From the NCBI RefSeq assembly GCF_029076845.1, contig NZ_JARESE010000041.1, positions 1 through 64,000 of the forward strand: 64,000 nucleotides of DNA, written 5' to 3'. Shown in pieces: positions 25,480-33,986 of the stretch (positions are counted from its first letter, which is position 1; every line of letters begins with the position of its first letter). Both the position numbers and the translations under genes were made by a program. Source of the DNA: Novosphingobium album (ex Liu et al. 2023). GTDB lineage: Bacteria > Pseudomonadota > Alphaproteobacteria > Sphingomonadales > Sphingomonadaceae. The notes beneath the pieces are model-generated. The model was given only the letters and a program-made list of their open reading frames with translations. It searched no databases and was not told where the DNA came from.

Positions 25480-26315
25480 AATCGGCCATCCTTCCAGCGC
25501 TTGCCGGAATTCTCGCCGCCACGCCGGCACTCGCCCAGCCCGAAACAACGGCGGGATCGATCCGTCAAGTCGCGACCGCAAACCGCGCGGCGACGTTCCG
25601 GCCGGCGCCGTCCGGGTTCATCGGCGGTGCGCAGGTCTATCCTTGGAGCGAGGGCACGATCTATATCGCCTACACGGCGCCCGGACTGGTAACCGACATC
25701 GTCCTCCAGCCCGGTGAATCGCTGATCGCGGTGGCGAGCGGCGATACCGCGCGCTGGATGATCGGCGACACTACCAGCGGCTCCGGCGAGACGAAGCAAA
25801 CACATTTGCTCGTGAAGCCCTTCTCGGGCGGTCTCGTCACCAATCTTGTCGTTACGACAGACCGTCGCACTTATCATGTCCGGCTGGTCAGCACTTCGGC
25901 GACCGCGCTGTCGTCGATGCGCTGGACCTATCCGCAGGATGAGTTGCTGGCGCTCCGACGCAAGGCGGATGCCGAGCGAGCCGCCGCGCCTGTCGCGACG
26001 GGACTTTCGGTCGAGACGCTTCACTTCAACTACGCGATCAGCGGCGACAAGCCTGCATGGCGTCCGTTGCGCGCATTCGACGACGGCCAGCGGACCTATG
26101 TCGAGTTCCCCGCATCGTTGGCGAGTAGCGAGGTGCCGCCACTGTTCCTCGTCGACCGCGAGGGCAAGGCTGAGCTGGTCAACTACCGGCTGAGCGGCCG
26201 ATTCTACATCGTCGACCGGATCTTCGACGCCGCGGAGCTTCGTCTCGGCCTCAAGAAGCAGCAGATTGTTCGCATCGACCGCACAGCGCCATCGGCCAAG
26301 CGGAGGGGCGCATGA
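25476..26315 (+). CDS. trbG: Conjugal transfer protein TrbG (VirB9 family)
   Basis: This 279-residue exported VirB9-like protein has a signal peptide ending ALAQ, an N-terminal CagX domain (AQVYPWSEGTIYIAYTAPG) and a C-terminal beta-sandwich (GRFYIVDRIFDAAELRLG). It forms the outer part of the core complex together with TrbI and an outer-membrane lipoprotein. It overlaps trbF and trbI by four bases each. Confidence 0.93.
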   Translation: MKSAILPALAGILAATPALAQPETTAGSIRQVATANRAATFRPAPSGFIGGAQVYPWSEGTIYIAYTAPGLVTDIVLQPGESLIAVASGDTARWMIGDTTSGSGETKQTHLLVKPFSGGLVTNLVVTTDRRTYHVRLVSTSATALSSMRWTYPQDELLALRRKADAERAAAPVATGLSVETLHFNYAISGDKPAWRPLRAFDDGQRTYVEFPASLASSEVPPLFLVDREGKAELVNYRLSGRFYIVDRIFDAAELRLGLKKQQIVRIDRTAPSAKRRGA

Positions 26316-27505
26316 CGGAGACCGCTGCACCCGCGCCATCCGCATTGGGCTTGCCGCCGAAGGTAGATCCAGAGACCTTGGCCATCCGTTCACGCCCGGC
26401 GCGTGCGATCCGATTCCGAAAGAGTGCGATCATCGGCATCGCGGCGCTTGGGTCGGCCAGCCTGATGGGGATCGCCTGGATGGCGCTCAAGCCGCAGGTG
26501 TTCCGGCAGGTGGCTCAGGATAGCGAACTGTCACAGCCATTGTCGAAGCCTGCGTCTGACGCGCTCTCCGGCTTGCCGACCAGCTACGGCGACGCGCCGA
26601 AGCTCGGGCCGCCGCTTCCTGGCGACCTCGGTCGGCCGATCCTGCGGGCGCAGCAACAGGCGGAGGGCGTTACTCCGCCCGCGCGGGTCGATACTGCCGA
26701 AGCCGAGCGCCAACAGCATCACGCCGAACTCAAGGCCGCACGGGAATCGGGATTGATGGCGCAGGTTCAATCGAGCCGTGGTGCTCCGGTCTCGAGGGAG
26801 ATTGATCCGGCCGCGAGCGTATCAGGCACCGAGCCAACGCAGCCGGCCGCAGCCGGCACCCGTAAGGAGCAATTTGTCTCGGCGCGCGACAAAGACGGCG
26901 ACCTCAACTCCGGCAGCCTGGTCGCGCCGGTCTCGCCGAACAGCGTGCTCGCCGGCAGCGTCATCGCGGCGAGCCTCATCACCGGGCTGAATTCCGATTT
27001 GCCCGGCATGGTCACGGCGCAGGTGACGCAGAATGTCTTCGACACGGTGACGGGGAATATCCTGCTGGTGCCGCAAGGTGCTCGCCTGATCGGCAAATAC
27101 GATTCCGTCGTGGCCTTCGGGCAGCGACGCGCGCTGGTCGTATGGCAGCGCCTCCTCCTGCCCGATGGCGGGTCGATCAGGCTGGACAACATGCCCACGA
27201 CCGATCCGGCAGGCTATGCGGGGCTCGCCGACAAGGTCGATTTCCATACATGGACACTTCTCAAGGGCGTGGCGATCGCAACGCTGCTCGGGGTCGGCTC
27301 GGAATTGTCGATCTCCGGTGAAAGCGATCTCGTTCAGGCCATCCGCGAGTCCGCCCAATCCAATACGGCACGGGCCGGAGACCAGATCACACAGCGCAAT
27401 CTCGACATTCAGCCGACGGTCACGATCCGCCCAGGGGCGCCCGTCCGCGTTCTGGTGACCCGCGATCTTATCCTGGCGCCATGGCGCGGCGCGACGGAGA
27501 ATTGA
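26312..27505 (+). CDS. trbI: Conjugal transfer protein TrbI (VirB10 family)
   Basis: The 397-residue protein has a short cytoplasmic N-terminus, one transmembrane segment (about 39-56, SAIIGIAALGSASLMGIAW), a periplasmic Pro/Gln-rich linker and the conserved C-terminal VirB10 domain (SVLAGSVIAASLITGLNSD, then IPTGARL-like PQGARLIGKYDS). It spans the envelope and relays energy through the pore. It is the last pore gene of the cluster. Confidence 0.95.
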   Translation: MTETAAPAPSALGLPPKVDPETLAIRSRPARAIRFRKSAIIGIAALGSASLMGIAWMALKPQVFRQVAQDSELSQPLSKPASDALSGLPTSYGDAPKLGPPLPGDLGRPILRAQQQAEGVTPPARVDTAEAERQQHHAELKAARESGLMAQVQSSRGAPVSREIDPAASVSGTEPTQPAAAGTRKEQFVSARDKDGDLNSGSLVAPVSPNSVLAGSVIAASLITGLNSDLPGMVTAQVTQNVFDTVTGNILLVPQGARLIGKYDSVVAFGQRRALVVWQRLLLPDGGSIRLDNMPTTDPAGYAGLADKVDFHTWTLLKGVAIATLLGVGSELSISGESDLVQAIRESAQSNTARAGDQITQRNLDIQPTVTIRPGAPVRVLVTRDLILAPWRGATEN

Positions 27506-27508
27506 CCA

Positions 27509-27736
27509 ATGGTGGATCTGAAACTCGCCAAGTTGCCGGATCGCGCGCCGGTCAAGCTCGCCATTACCATAACGCCCGACTTGCAGAGCGCCCTCAACGA
27601 TTACGCCGCGCTCTATGCGCAGGCGTATGGCCGCGAGGAGCCGGTGACCGAACTGATCCCTGCGATGCTGACGTCGTTCCTCGAGAGCGACCGCAACTTC
27701 GCCAGGGCGCGCGACGCGCGCAAGGGGCGGCCATGA
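27509..27736 (+). CDS. DUF2274 protein of the trb operon
   Basis: The 75-residue protein matches the DUF2274 family, which nearly always directly follows trbI on alphaproteobacterial trb elements (LKLAKLPDRAPVKLAITIT, then a helical half). Function is unknown. It starts three bases after trbI and overlaps the next gene by four bases, so it belongs to the same operon. Its predicted strand-helix form resembles ribbon-helix-helix DNA-binding proteins. Confidence 0.85.
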   Translation: MVDLKLAKLPDRAPVKLAITITPDLQSALNDYAALYAQAYGREEPVTELIPAMLTSFLESDRNFARARDARKGRP

Positions 27737-27939
27737 TCGAGCGGGCCTGGGAGCAGAAGATCGAGCCCCTGACGGTGCGTATCTCGACGGCCGTCCGCAT
27801 CACCGGTCTCAGCCGGTCGAGGATCTACGAGCTGATCCAGTCCGGCGACATCGACACGGTGAAGGTCGGCCGCTGTACGCTGGTTCAGTTCGCGAGCCTG
27901 AAGGCACTGACCCGCAGTCGAGCGGCGTCGGATGGCTGA
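27733..27939 (+). CDS. Small helix-turn-helix protein, candidate excisionase (RdfS-like)
   Basis: The 68-residue protein is one winged helix of the MerR/excisionase (HTH_17) type: TVRISTAVRITGLSRSRIYE, then GDIDTVKVGRCTLV. It begins at the ATG at 27733 in an ATGA overlap with the DUF2274 gene. Small proteins of this class serve as recombination directionality factors, binding att DNA so the integrase excises the element. The FseA/RdfS pairing in Mesorhizobium and the integrase 0.8 kb away support that role here. Its position at the end of the trb operon would link excision to transfer expression. A plain transcription regulator is the alternative. Confidence 0.6.
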   Translation: MIERAWEQKIEPLTVRISTAVRITGLSRSRIYELIQSGDIDTVKVGRCTLVQFASLKALTRSRAASDG

Positions 27940-28017
27940 GGTTGGCTACCGGCCATTCGCTTGAACCCGACAGCTTATTGCAACCTCCGCGGAAGTCGTC
28001 CCGAACTGGATGGTCGA

Positions 28018-28623
28018 CTATCGATCGATGCCATCGTCGGCGCGGGCGTAGAGTTCGGGACGCGTCCGGGCGAAGTGCAGGCGTGTCGCGCGAGCCTCGA
28101 CAAGACCCGGTGCGAAGGCCTCCCATGCCGCCACCGCCGCGACGAGACTGCCTGATCGATCGAGCAGCCGGTCGGCGAGCGCGACCACGACCAAGTTCGG
28201 CGTGACTTCGGGCCGGACCGCCAGCAGTCGCTCCAGCGCCTGCGCCTCATTTCCGGGACCAAGTCGGTCGGCGAGGATCGCCAGCGCTACCCCGGCGGAG
28301 CGTCCCACGCCGTGGAAGCAATGCACCAGCAGCGAGCGATCGGTCCAAGCCCGCGCGAAGACGACCGCGCGCTCCACGTCTCCCAGCGTCGCCACGCGGA
28401 TGCCGAGGCTGTCGGTGTCGACGTCCTCGAACTGGAGCACGAGATGCGCCCTTCCGGGATCGGGCGCGAACCGAAGTCGCAGGTTCGGCCGGGCACCCGG
28501 ATCCTCGATCGTGATCACCGCGTCGAACTTGCGCTTGTGGCGCTTCGCCTGCGGCAGGCTTCCGACGGACACGCCGCCGGGCTCGGGTAATGCGAGCGGG
28601 GTTGGCTTGATGTATTTCGACAT
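28018..28623 (-). CDS. Protein-tyrosine-phosphatase-like protein
   Basis: The 201-residue protein contains the C-x5-R phosphatase P-loop in LLVHCFHGVGRSAGVAL, with an upstream DVDTDSLG segment that may carry the general-acid aspartate. This places it in the dual-specificity/tyrosine phosphatase superfamily. Substrates may be phosphoproteins or small phospho-compounds. It lies 103 bp downstream of the integrase on the same strand and converges with the excisionase-like gene. It is inside the ICE and so is carried as accessory DNA. Its role there is unknown. Confidence 0.75.
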   Translation of the reverse strand: MSKYIKPTPLALPEPGGVSVGSLPQAKRHKRKFDAVITIEDPGARPNLRLRFAPDPGRAHLVLQFEDVDTDSLGIRVATLGDVERAVVFARAWTDRSLLVHCFHGVGRSAGVALAILADRLGPGNEAQALERLLAVRPEVTPNLVVVALADRLLDRSGSLVAAVAAWEAFAPGLVEARATRLHFARTRPELYARADDGIDR

Positions 28624-28726
28624 GGTTTGTGCTCACGGAATTGCGGCGAAAGGGCAAGGACAAGGCGCGCGTTGCTTTTGGGAACGTGCCGGTAGCTGTC
28701 TGGCCAGCGGCGCTCACGGCCGGCGA

Positions 28727-29953
28727 TCAGGCGCGCCGCGCCGCCGGAAAGGCTGGCCGTAGGATCTTCCCACCGTCGCGCAGCTGGTCGAGATAGTCCG
28801 ACCAGCGCTGCATCATGACGACGCGCTCGTCCCAATATTCGCCGCGAGCATAGGCTCGCCGGACCTGGTTGGTGTCGACATGGGCGAGCTGACGCTCGAT
28901 CGCGTCGGGGTTCCATTCGCCCATTTCGTTGAGCAGCGTCGCGGCCATCGCCCGGAAGCCGTGCGCGGTCATCTGGTCGGTCGTGTAGCCGAGCTTGCGC
29001 AGGCCCTGGTTGACGGCATTCTCCGACATCGCCTTGCGCGGCTTGCCGAGGCACGGGAACAGGTATTTCCACCAGTGCGTGTGCTCGTGAAGCTCCTTGA
29101 GCATCGCGATCACCTGCCGTGACAGCGGCACCCGGTGCGGCCGTCGCATCTTCATGCGCTCCGCAGGGATGAACCAGATCGCCTCGTCGAAATCGATATC
29201 GGTCCATTCGGCCTGCCTCAGCTCGCCGGGCCGAAGCAGCACATGTGGGGAGAGCCGCATTGCCATGACGGTGACCTTGTGGCCGCTGTAGCCGTCAATG
29301 GCCCGGAGCAAAGCGCCGACCTCGGACGGCCGCGTGATGGCCGCGAAATGCTTGACCTTGGGCACGGCGATCGCGCCGCGAAGGTCGGCGGCAACATCCT
29401 TGTCGCACCGAACGGTCGCCACGCCATAGCGGAACACGCGGCTCAGGACGCTGCGCATGCGCCGTGCGCTCTCGTAGGCGCCGGTCGCCTCGACCTTGCG
29501 AAGGACAGCGAGCGCCTCATGCGGCGTGATCTGCGCGATCGGGATGGTGCCGATCAATGGATAGGCCTTGGCGAGAAGCCAGCGGATCTTCTCGACGGTC
29601 ACCGGCGCCAGGCCGTCCCGTTCGCACTTGACGAGCCATTCCTCGGCGACCGCCTGGAACGTGTTGGCGGCGGCATATTTCGCGGCGATCCGCGCACGCT
29701 TCTTCTCAAGCGCCGGATCGAGGCCCTCGGCAATCTTCTTTTTGGCTTCATCACGCCGCGCCCGTGCATCGGCTAGGCTTATGGTCGGCCACCCACCGAG
29801 ATGAAGCTTCTTCTGCTTATCCAGGAAACGGTAGTTGAAGCGCCATAGCTTCGAGCCGTTGGGCTGGATGACGAGATAGAGGCTTTGAGAATCGCTCAGG
29901 GTCCAAGCCTTTTCCCTCGGCTTGGCGGCATTGATCTGGATGTAGGTCAGCAT
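28727..29953 (-). CDS. int: P4-type tyrosine integrase of the ICE
   Basis: The 408-residue protein has the N-terminal DUF4102 arm-binding domain (LSDSQSLYLVIQPNGSKLWR), a SAM-like core-binding domain (about 100-185) and a catalytic domain with the R-H-R-Y set: R in VLLRPGELRQAEW, HGFR, H in ERQLAHVD and a tyrosine in YARGEYWDER. The start is the ATG at 29953; the frame is open further up without a ribosome-binding site. It points away from the tRNA-Leu gene whose 3' end lies 177 bp upstream of its start, the standard position for an integrase using that tRNA as attachment site. Confidence 0.93.
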   Translation of the reverse strand: MLTYIQINAAKPREKAWTLSDSQSLYLVIQPNGSKLWRFNYRFLDKQKKLHLGGWPTISLADARARRDEAKKKIAEGLDPALEKKRARIAAKYAAANTFQAVAEEWLVKCERDGLAPVTVEKIRWLLAKAYPLIGTIPIAQITPHEALAVLRKVEATGAYESARRMRSVLSRVFRYGVATVRCDKDVAADLRGAIAVPKVKHFAAITRPSEVGALLRAIDGYSGHKVTVMAMRLSPHVLLRPGELRQAEWTDIDFDEAIWFIPAERMKMRRPHRVPLSRQVIAMLKELHEHTHWWKYLFPCLGKPRKAMSENAVNQGLRKLGYTTDQMTAHGFRAMAATLLNEMGEWNPDAIERQLAHVDTNQVRRAYARGEYWDERVVMMQRWSDYLDQLRDGGKILRPAFPAARRA

Positions 29954-30129
29954 GGTCGTATTCCCAGCAAGGCCGGGTCGATCCGAGGGCAACAAAAGGA
30001 GCAACTTTTGTGGTCGCTGCTGTTGCCCTTAGCCGGATTTCGCCGGACGGTGTCTGGCGATTCTCGGCCTAAAAATGCTGTGAAACCAGCCGCTTACTGG
30101 ACGCTGCTGGACGTATCCAGAGCCAGTAT
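29954..30129. other. Integrase promoter and attachment-flank region
   Basis: This stretch between the integrase start and the tRNA-Leu 3' end should contain the int promoter and integrase/excisionase arm sites. Visible elements are an inverted repeat ACAAAAG (29992-29998) / CTTTTGT (30005-30011) and a direct repeat TGGACG at 30098-30103 and 30108-30113. The core site is expected to start in the tRNA 3' end at 30130; no second copy of that core occurs elsewhere in the window. Confidence 0.6.
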
Positions 30130-30216
30130 TGGTGCCCAGAAGAGGACTCGAACCTCCACGCCCTTTCGAGCGCCGCCACCTGAAGACGGTGCGTCTACCA
30201 ATTCCGCCATCTGGGC
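30130..30216 (-). tRNA. tRNA-Leu(CAG), attachment site of the ICE
   Basis: The 87-nt gene folds as a class II tRNA: acceptor stem GCCCAGA/TCTGGGC, D-loop GGAATTGGTAGACGC, anticodon stem CCGTC/GGCGG with loop TTCAGGT (anticodon CAG), a long variable arm and a TTCGAGT T-loop. The 3' CCA is encoded (30130-30132). The gene is intact, as expected when an element integrates into the tRNA 3' end and restores it. Confidence 0.95.
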
Positions 30217-30451
30217 ACGGGCGGTGCGCTTTTCAGGGCGCCCCGCAGGGTAGGTGGGCGCCGATACGGGTTGGCCGCGCGGATGTCAACGGCGTTCGAT
30301 GGTTCTTGTTGGCAGGCGGTGCGCGTGGGGGTGGGATGCTTTGGCCGGTTGCCCCGGCGCGGGGCTTGTGCCAAGGGCGGAGCCATGCGGAACGGCGCGG
30401 GTCGGGCCTTTGGCCCGGTGCCGGCGCAAGACCTGAAGGACGCATCGAACC

Positions 30452-31417
30452 ATGAGCGAGAGCGCAAACGCATCCCTGGCCGGAAAGGTCGTCACCGTGC
30501 TGGGCGGCAGCGGTTTCTTCGGCAGGCATCTGGCCCAGGAACTGCTGGCGCGCGGCGCGCGGCTGCGCATCGCCAGCCGCAATCCCGAGCGCGCCTTTCG
30601 AATCAAGCCGCTGGGCAATCTGGGCCAGGTCGCCTTCGCGCGCGTCGACGTGACGCGGCCCGAAACGCTGGCGCCGGCGCTGGCCGGATCGGACGCGGTG
30701 GTGAACCTTGTCGGCGCTTTCTCGGGCGATCTCGATGCCTTGCAGGGAAGCGGCGCGGGCCGCATCGCCGCCGCGGCCAAGGCCGCCGGAGCGAATGCTT
30801 TCGTGCATGTCTCGGCGATCGGCGGCGATGCCGGCTCGGCGGTGGCCTATGCCCGGACCAAGGCCGAAGGCGAAACGGCGATGCGCGCCGCCTTTGCCGA
30901 GGCCACGATCCTGCGCCCCTCGCTGCTGTTCGGGCCGGACGACAATTTCGTGATGATGTTCGCGCGGCTGATCGCGCTGTTCCCGGTGCTGCCGGTGTTC
31001 GGCCCGCAAGTCCGGCTCCAACCGCTGTTCGTTGACGACGCGGCCGCGGCGGCCGCGCTGGCGCTGGCCGATCCGGCCGCGCACGGCGGCAAGACATACG
31101 AGATCGCCGGCCCCGAAGTGATCAGCATGGTCGATCTCAATCGCCAGATAGCCCGGGCGCAGGGCCGCAAGCGCAGCTTCATCGAACTGCCCGACGCGGT
31201 TTCGGGCGGAATCGCGGCGGCGACCGGCTGGCTGCCCGGGGCACCGATCACGCGCGATCAGTGGGATCTGCTCAAGGCCGGCAGCGTGGCCAGCGGATCG
31301 TTGCCGGGGATTCGCGATTTCGGCATCCATCCGCGCCCGATCGAGCTGTTCCTCGATCGCTGGATGGTCTCCTTCCGCAAGCACGGGCGATTCGGCGAAG
31401 CCACCACGGCGGGGTAA
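30452..31417 (+). CDS. NDUFA9-like NAD(P)-binding protein (atypical SDR)
   Basis: The 321-residue protein has a Rossmann nucleotide site (VTVLGGSGFFGRHLAQEL) and lacks the classical SDR active-site YxxxK spacing, as in complex I NDUFA9-like proteins. Sequence elements ILRPSLLFGPDDNFV and FVDDAAAAAALAL are typical of the NmrA/NDUFA9 group. It may help assemble or stabilise respiratory complex I or bind a nucleotide cofactor. It is the first chromosomal gene after the ICE-tRNA junction; GAAGGA precedes the ATG. Confidence 0.8.
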   Translation: MSESANASLAGKVVTVLGGSGFFGRHLAQELLARGARLRIASRNPERAFRIKPLGNLGQVAFARVDVTRPETLAPALAGSDAVVNLVGAFSGDLDALQGSGAGRIAAAAKAAGANAFVHVSAIGGDAGSAVAYARTKAEGETAMRAAFAEATILRPSLLFGPDDNFVMMFARLIALFPVLPVFGPQVRLQPLFVDDAAAAAALALADPAAHGGKTYEIAGPEVISMVDLNRQIARAQGRKRSFIELPDAVSGGIAAATGWLPGAPITRDQWDLLKAGSVASGSLPGIRDFGIHPRPIELFLDRWMVSFRKHGRFGEATTAG

Positions 31418-31472
31418 GGCGGCTCGCGCGCCGCCTCCGCTCGGAATGGCCCGAGCACGCAGCCGATGGGCG

Positions 31473-32144
31473 TTACGCGTCCACTTCGGCGTAGTGGCTG
31501 GGCGGCTGGATCACTTCCATCCGCTCGGACAGCAAGGGGCGGAAACTGGGCCGGCTCTTGATCCAGCGATACCATTCGTTCGCCTGCACGTGCGAGGACC
31601 AGTCGATCCCGCCGAGGTAATCGGCGACGGAGATCTGCGCGGCGGCCGCCAGATCGGCCAGCGTCATCGTCGGGCCGGCCAGCCAGGGGCGATGATCGAT
31701 CAGATAATCGATGTAATCGAGGTAATCGTGCGCCAGCTTCATCGAATCGCGCAGCATCCGCGCGTCGGGTGACTGGCGCAGGACCAGCCGTTTCTTCATC
31801 CGCTCATGCAGCAGCGGGCCGGAGACATCGCCGAAGAAGTTCTCGTCGAACATGGCGATCAGCCGCCGGATCTCGGCGCGCTGCTGGGCGGTGCCGCTGA
31901 TCAGTGGATTGCGATCGACGGTTTCCTCAAGATATTCGCAGATCGCCCGGCTGTCGGACAGGGTGATACCCTTTTCCTCGTCCTTGATCACGGGGGTGCG
32001 GCCCGCGGGGTTCATCGCGAAAAAGCGGTCTTCCCCTTCCCAGGGCTTGGCCGTCTGGAGTTCGTAGGCGATGCCCTTTTCGCTCATCAGCAGGCGGACC
32101 TTGCGGCTGAACGGGCATAGCGGGAACTGGAAAATGTGCCACAT
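31473..32144 (-). CDS. GST-fold protein, probable FtsZ-binding FzlA homologue
   Basis: The 223-residue protein has a thioredoxin-like N-terminal GST domain (FPLCPFSRKVRLLMSEKG, GRTPVIKDEE, SDSRAICEYLEE) and an all-helical C-terminal domain. The C-terminus (IKSRPSFRPLLSERMEVIQP then PSHYAEVDA) matches the pattern of alphaproteobacterial FzlA, a GST relative that binds FtsZ and governs constriction in Caulobacter. FzlA proteins need not bind glutathione. The start is the ATG at 32144. A generic GST is the alternative. Confidence 0.65.
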   Translation of the reverse strand: MWHIFQFPLCPFSRKVRLLMSEKGIAYELQTAKPWEGEDRFFAMNPAGRTPVIKDEEKGITLSDSRAICEYLEETVDRNPLISGTAQQRAEIRRLIAMFDENFFGDVSGPLLHERMKKRLVLRQSPDARMLRDSMKLAHDYLDYIDYLIDHRPWLAGPTMTLADLAAAAQISVADYLGGIDWSSHVQANEWYRWIKSRPSFRPLLSERMEVIQPPSHYAEVDA

Positions 32145-32387
32145 GGTGATCTGGAATGCCAAAGCGGGTTCTCCGCGTCCACCCGATGGCGATTCGCCGC
32201 ACCTGCGAAACAGGTGGATAAATCGCCGCGCGCCGGTTCGGCCACGCGGGCAAGCGCGCTGTTGCCGGTTTCCCGCATAGCGGCTTTCGCCGCGCTGAAC
32301 ATTTTTCGCTCCGGCGCTGCCGCGCGCGATTGACCCGCCCGGGCCATCGCCACACAAAGCGCGCGAACGGACAACCGGGAGACACGC

Positions 32388-32774
32388 ATGTTCAGCCATA
32401 TCACTGTCGGCAGCAACGATCTGCACAAGGCGAAGACCTTCTATGACGCCGTGTTCGGCACCATGGGCGTGGAACCGCTGATGTTCGATCCCGATGGCGC
32501 GGGGCGGCTGGCCTATGCGCACAAGGGGGCGAACTTCATGATCTGCACGCCGATCGACGGCAAGGAAGCCTGCCACGCCAATGGCGGCACGATCGGCTTC
32601 GGCATGGAGACGCCCGAGGCGGTCGACAACTGGCACGAGGCGGGCGTCGCGGCCGGCGGCACCTCGATCGAAAACCCGCCGGGCGTGCGCGAATTCCCCT
32701 TCGGCAAGCTGTACCTGGCCTATCTGCGCGATCCTGACGGCAACAAGCTGTGCGCGCTGCACGCCATGGCCTGA
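32388..32774 (+). CDS. VOC-family (glyoxalase-fold) protein
   Basis: The 128-residue protein has the paired beta-alpha-beta-beta-beta modules of the vicinal-oxygen-chelate fold: HITVGSNDLHKAKTFYDAVF at the start and YLRDPDGNKLCALHAM at the end, which keep the usual metal-ligand positions. Family members include glyoxalases, dioxygenases and resistance proteins; the substrate cannot be deduced. A paralogous gene follows 26 bp later in the same direction. Confidence 0.85.
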   Translation: MFSHITVGSNDLHKAKTFYDAVFGTMGVEPLMFDPDGAGRLAYAHKGANFMICTPIDGKEACHANGGTIGFGMETPEAVDNWHEAGVAAGGTSIENPPGVREFPFGKLYLAYLRDPDGNKLCALHAMA

Positions 32775-32800
32775 CCCCACAAGCGAGAGAGGATACAACA

Positions 32801-33190
32801 ATGCTCCTGAAAAGCCTGCGGCTGGGCAGCAATGACCTGGCCCGAACCCGCGCCTTCTACGATGCCACGTTCGGCGCGTTCGGCGTCGAACCTTCGGCGA
32901 CGCCGGCCGAGTACCCGATCGTGATGTACACCCTGCCCGGCGGCACGCGCTTCGTCTGCGGCCCGGCGCGCGATGGCCAGCCGGCCACCCACGCCAATGG
33001 CGGCACGATCATCTTCGAGGCGCCCAGCGACGACGCGGTGCGCGCCTGGCACGCGGCCGGGCTGGCCAACGGCGGCACCTCCGAAGGCGATCCCGAGCCC
33101 AAGCCGCAGGCGCGCGGCGCGTTCGGCGCCTATCTGCGCGACCCGGACGGCAACAAGCTGGGCGCCTATCACGGGCTGGCCATGGGCTGA
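32801..33190 (+). CDS. VOC-family protein, paralogue of the preceding gene
   Basis: The 129-residue protein shares the layout of its upstream neighbour (SLRLGSNDLARTRAFYDATF near the start, YLRDPDGNKLGAYHGL at the end), so the pair is a tandem duplication. The first metal-ligand position carries R-L rather than H-I at the opening strand, so metal binding may differ. The start is the ATG at 32801, preceded by GAGAGGA. fdhD follows after four bases. Confidence 0.82.
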   Translation: MLLKSLRLGSNDLARTRAFYDATFGAFGVEPSATPAEYPIVMYTLPGGTRFVCGPARDGQPATHANGGTIIFEAPSDDAVRAWHAAGLANGGTSEGDPEPKPQARGAFGAYLRDPDGNKLGAYHGLAMG

Positions 33191-33194
33191 GCGG

Positions 33195-33959
33195 ATGGCG
33201 CAGGCGGTTCAGGTCACGCCCGACGGGGGCCGCATCGCCATCGCCCGCGACTGGGTGCCCGAAGCGCCGGTCGCGCTCGAATTCAATGGCCTGGCCTATG
33301 CGGTGATGATGGCGACGCCGGCCGAACTGGAGGACTTCGCCATCGGCTTCGCGCTATGCGAGGGGCTGGCGGCGGATGCGGGCGAAGTGACCGACATCGC
33401 CGTGGCCGAAGTCGAGAACGGCTGGATCGTGCGCACCGCACTCTCGGGCCTGGGCGCCGAGAAGCTGGGCGAGCGGGTGCGCACCCGCGTCGCCGAATCG
33501 AGCTGCGGCCTGTGCGGCATCGACAACCTGGCAGCCGTCACGCGCCCCCTGCCGCCGGTGCCCGCGCACGACGCGATCGAGCCCGCCGCGATCTTCCGCG
33601 CCCGCGCCGCGCTCGGCCCCAGCCAGACGCTGGGCGCCCGGACCGGCGCGGCGCACGCGGCGGCCTATGCGGCGGCGGATGGCACGCTGACCTGCGTGCG
33701 CGAGGATGTGGGGCGGCACAACGCGCTCGACAAGCTGGTGGGCGCGATGGCGCGGGCCGGCCAGCCGCTGACACCCGGCTTCGTGCTGTCCACCGCGCGG
33801 TGCAGCTATGAGATCGTCGAGAAAGCGGTGAAGGCCGGCGCGACGAGCCTTGTCACCGTGTCGCTGCCCACCACGCTCGCGGTCGAACGCGCGCGCGCCG
33901 CCGGCCTCAGCCTGTGGAGCCTCGCACGCAAGGACAGCGTGCTGCTGGTCAATGGATAA
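33195..33959 (+). CDS. fdhD: Formate dehydrogenase accessory sulfurtransferase FdhD
   Basis: The 254-residue protein has the FdhD hallmarks: the C-x-x-C pair in SSCGLCG, which shuttles sulfur from a cysteine desulfurase to the molybdenum cofactor, then the REDVGRHNALDKLVG signature and LSTARCSYEIVEKA. It is needed to activate formate dehydrogenase, which is not encoded in this window. It starts at the ATG at 33195, four bases after the VOC gene, and converges with metW. Confidence 0.93.
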   Translation: MAQAVQVTPDGGRIAIARDWVPEAPVALEFNGLAYAVMMATPAELEDFAIGFALCEGLAADAGEVTDIAVAEVENGWIVRTALSGLGAEKLGERVRTRVAESSCGLCGIDNLAAVTRPLPPVPAHDAIEPAAIFRARAALGPSQTLGARTGAAHAAAYAAADGTLTCVREDVGRHNALDKLVGAMARAGQPLTPGFVLSTARCSYEIVEKAVKAGATSLVTVSLPTTLAVERARAAGLSLWSLARKDSVLLVNG

Positions 33960-33986
33960 GCAAATCTTGCTCGGGGAGGAATTCTC

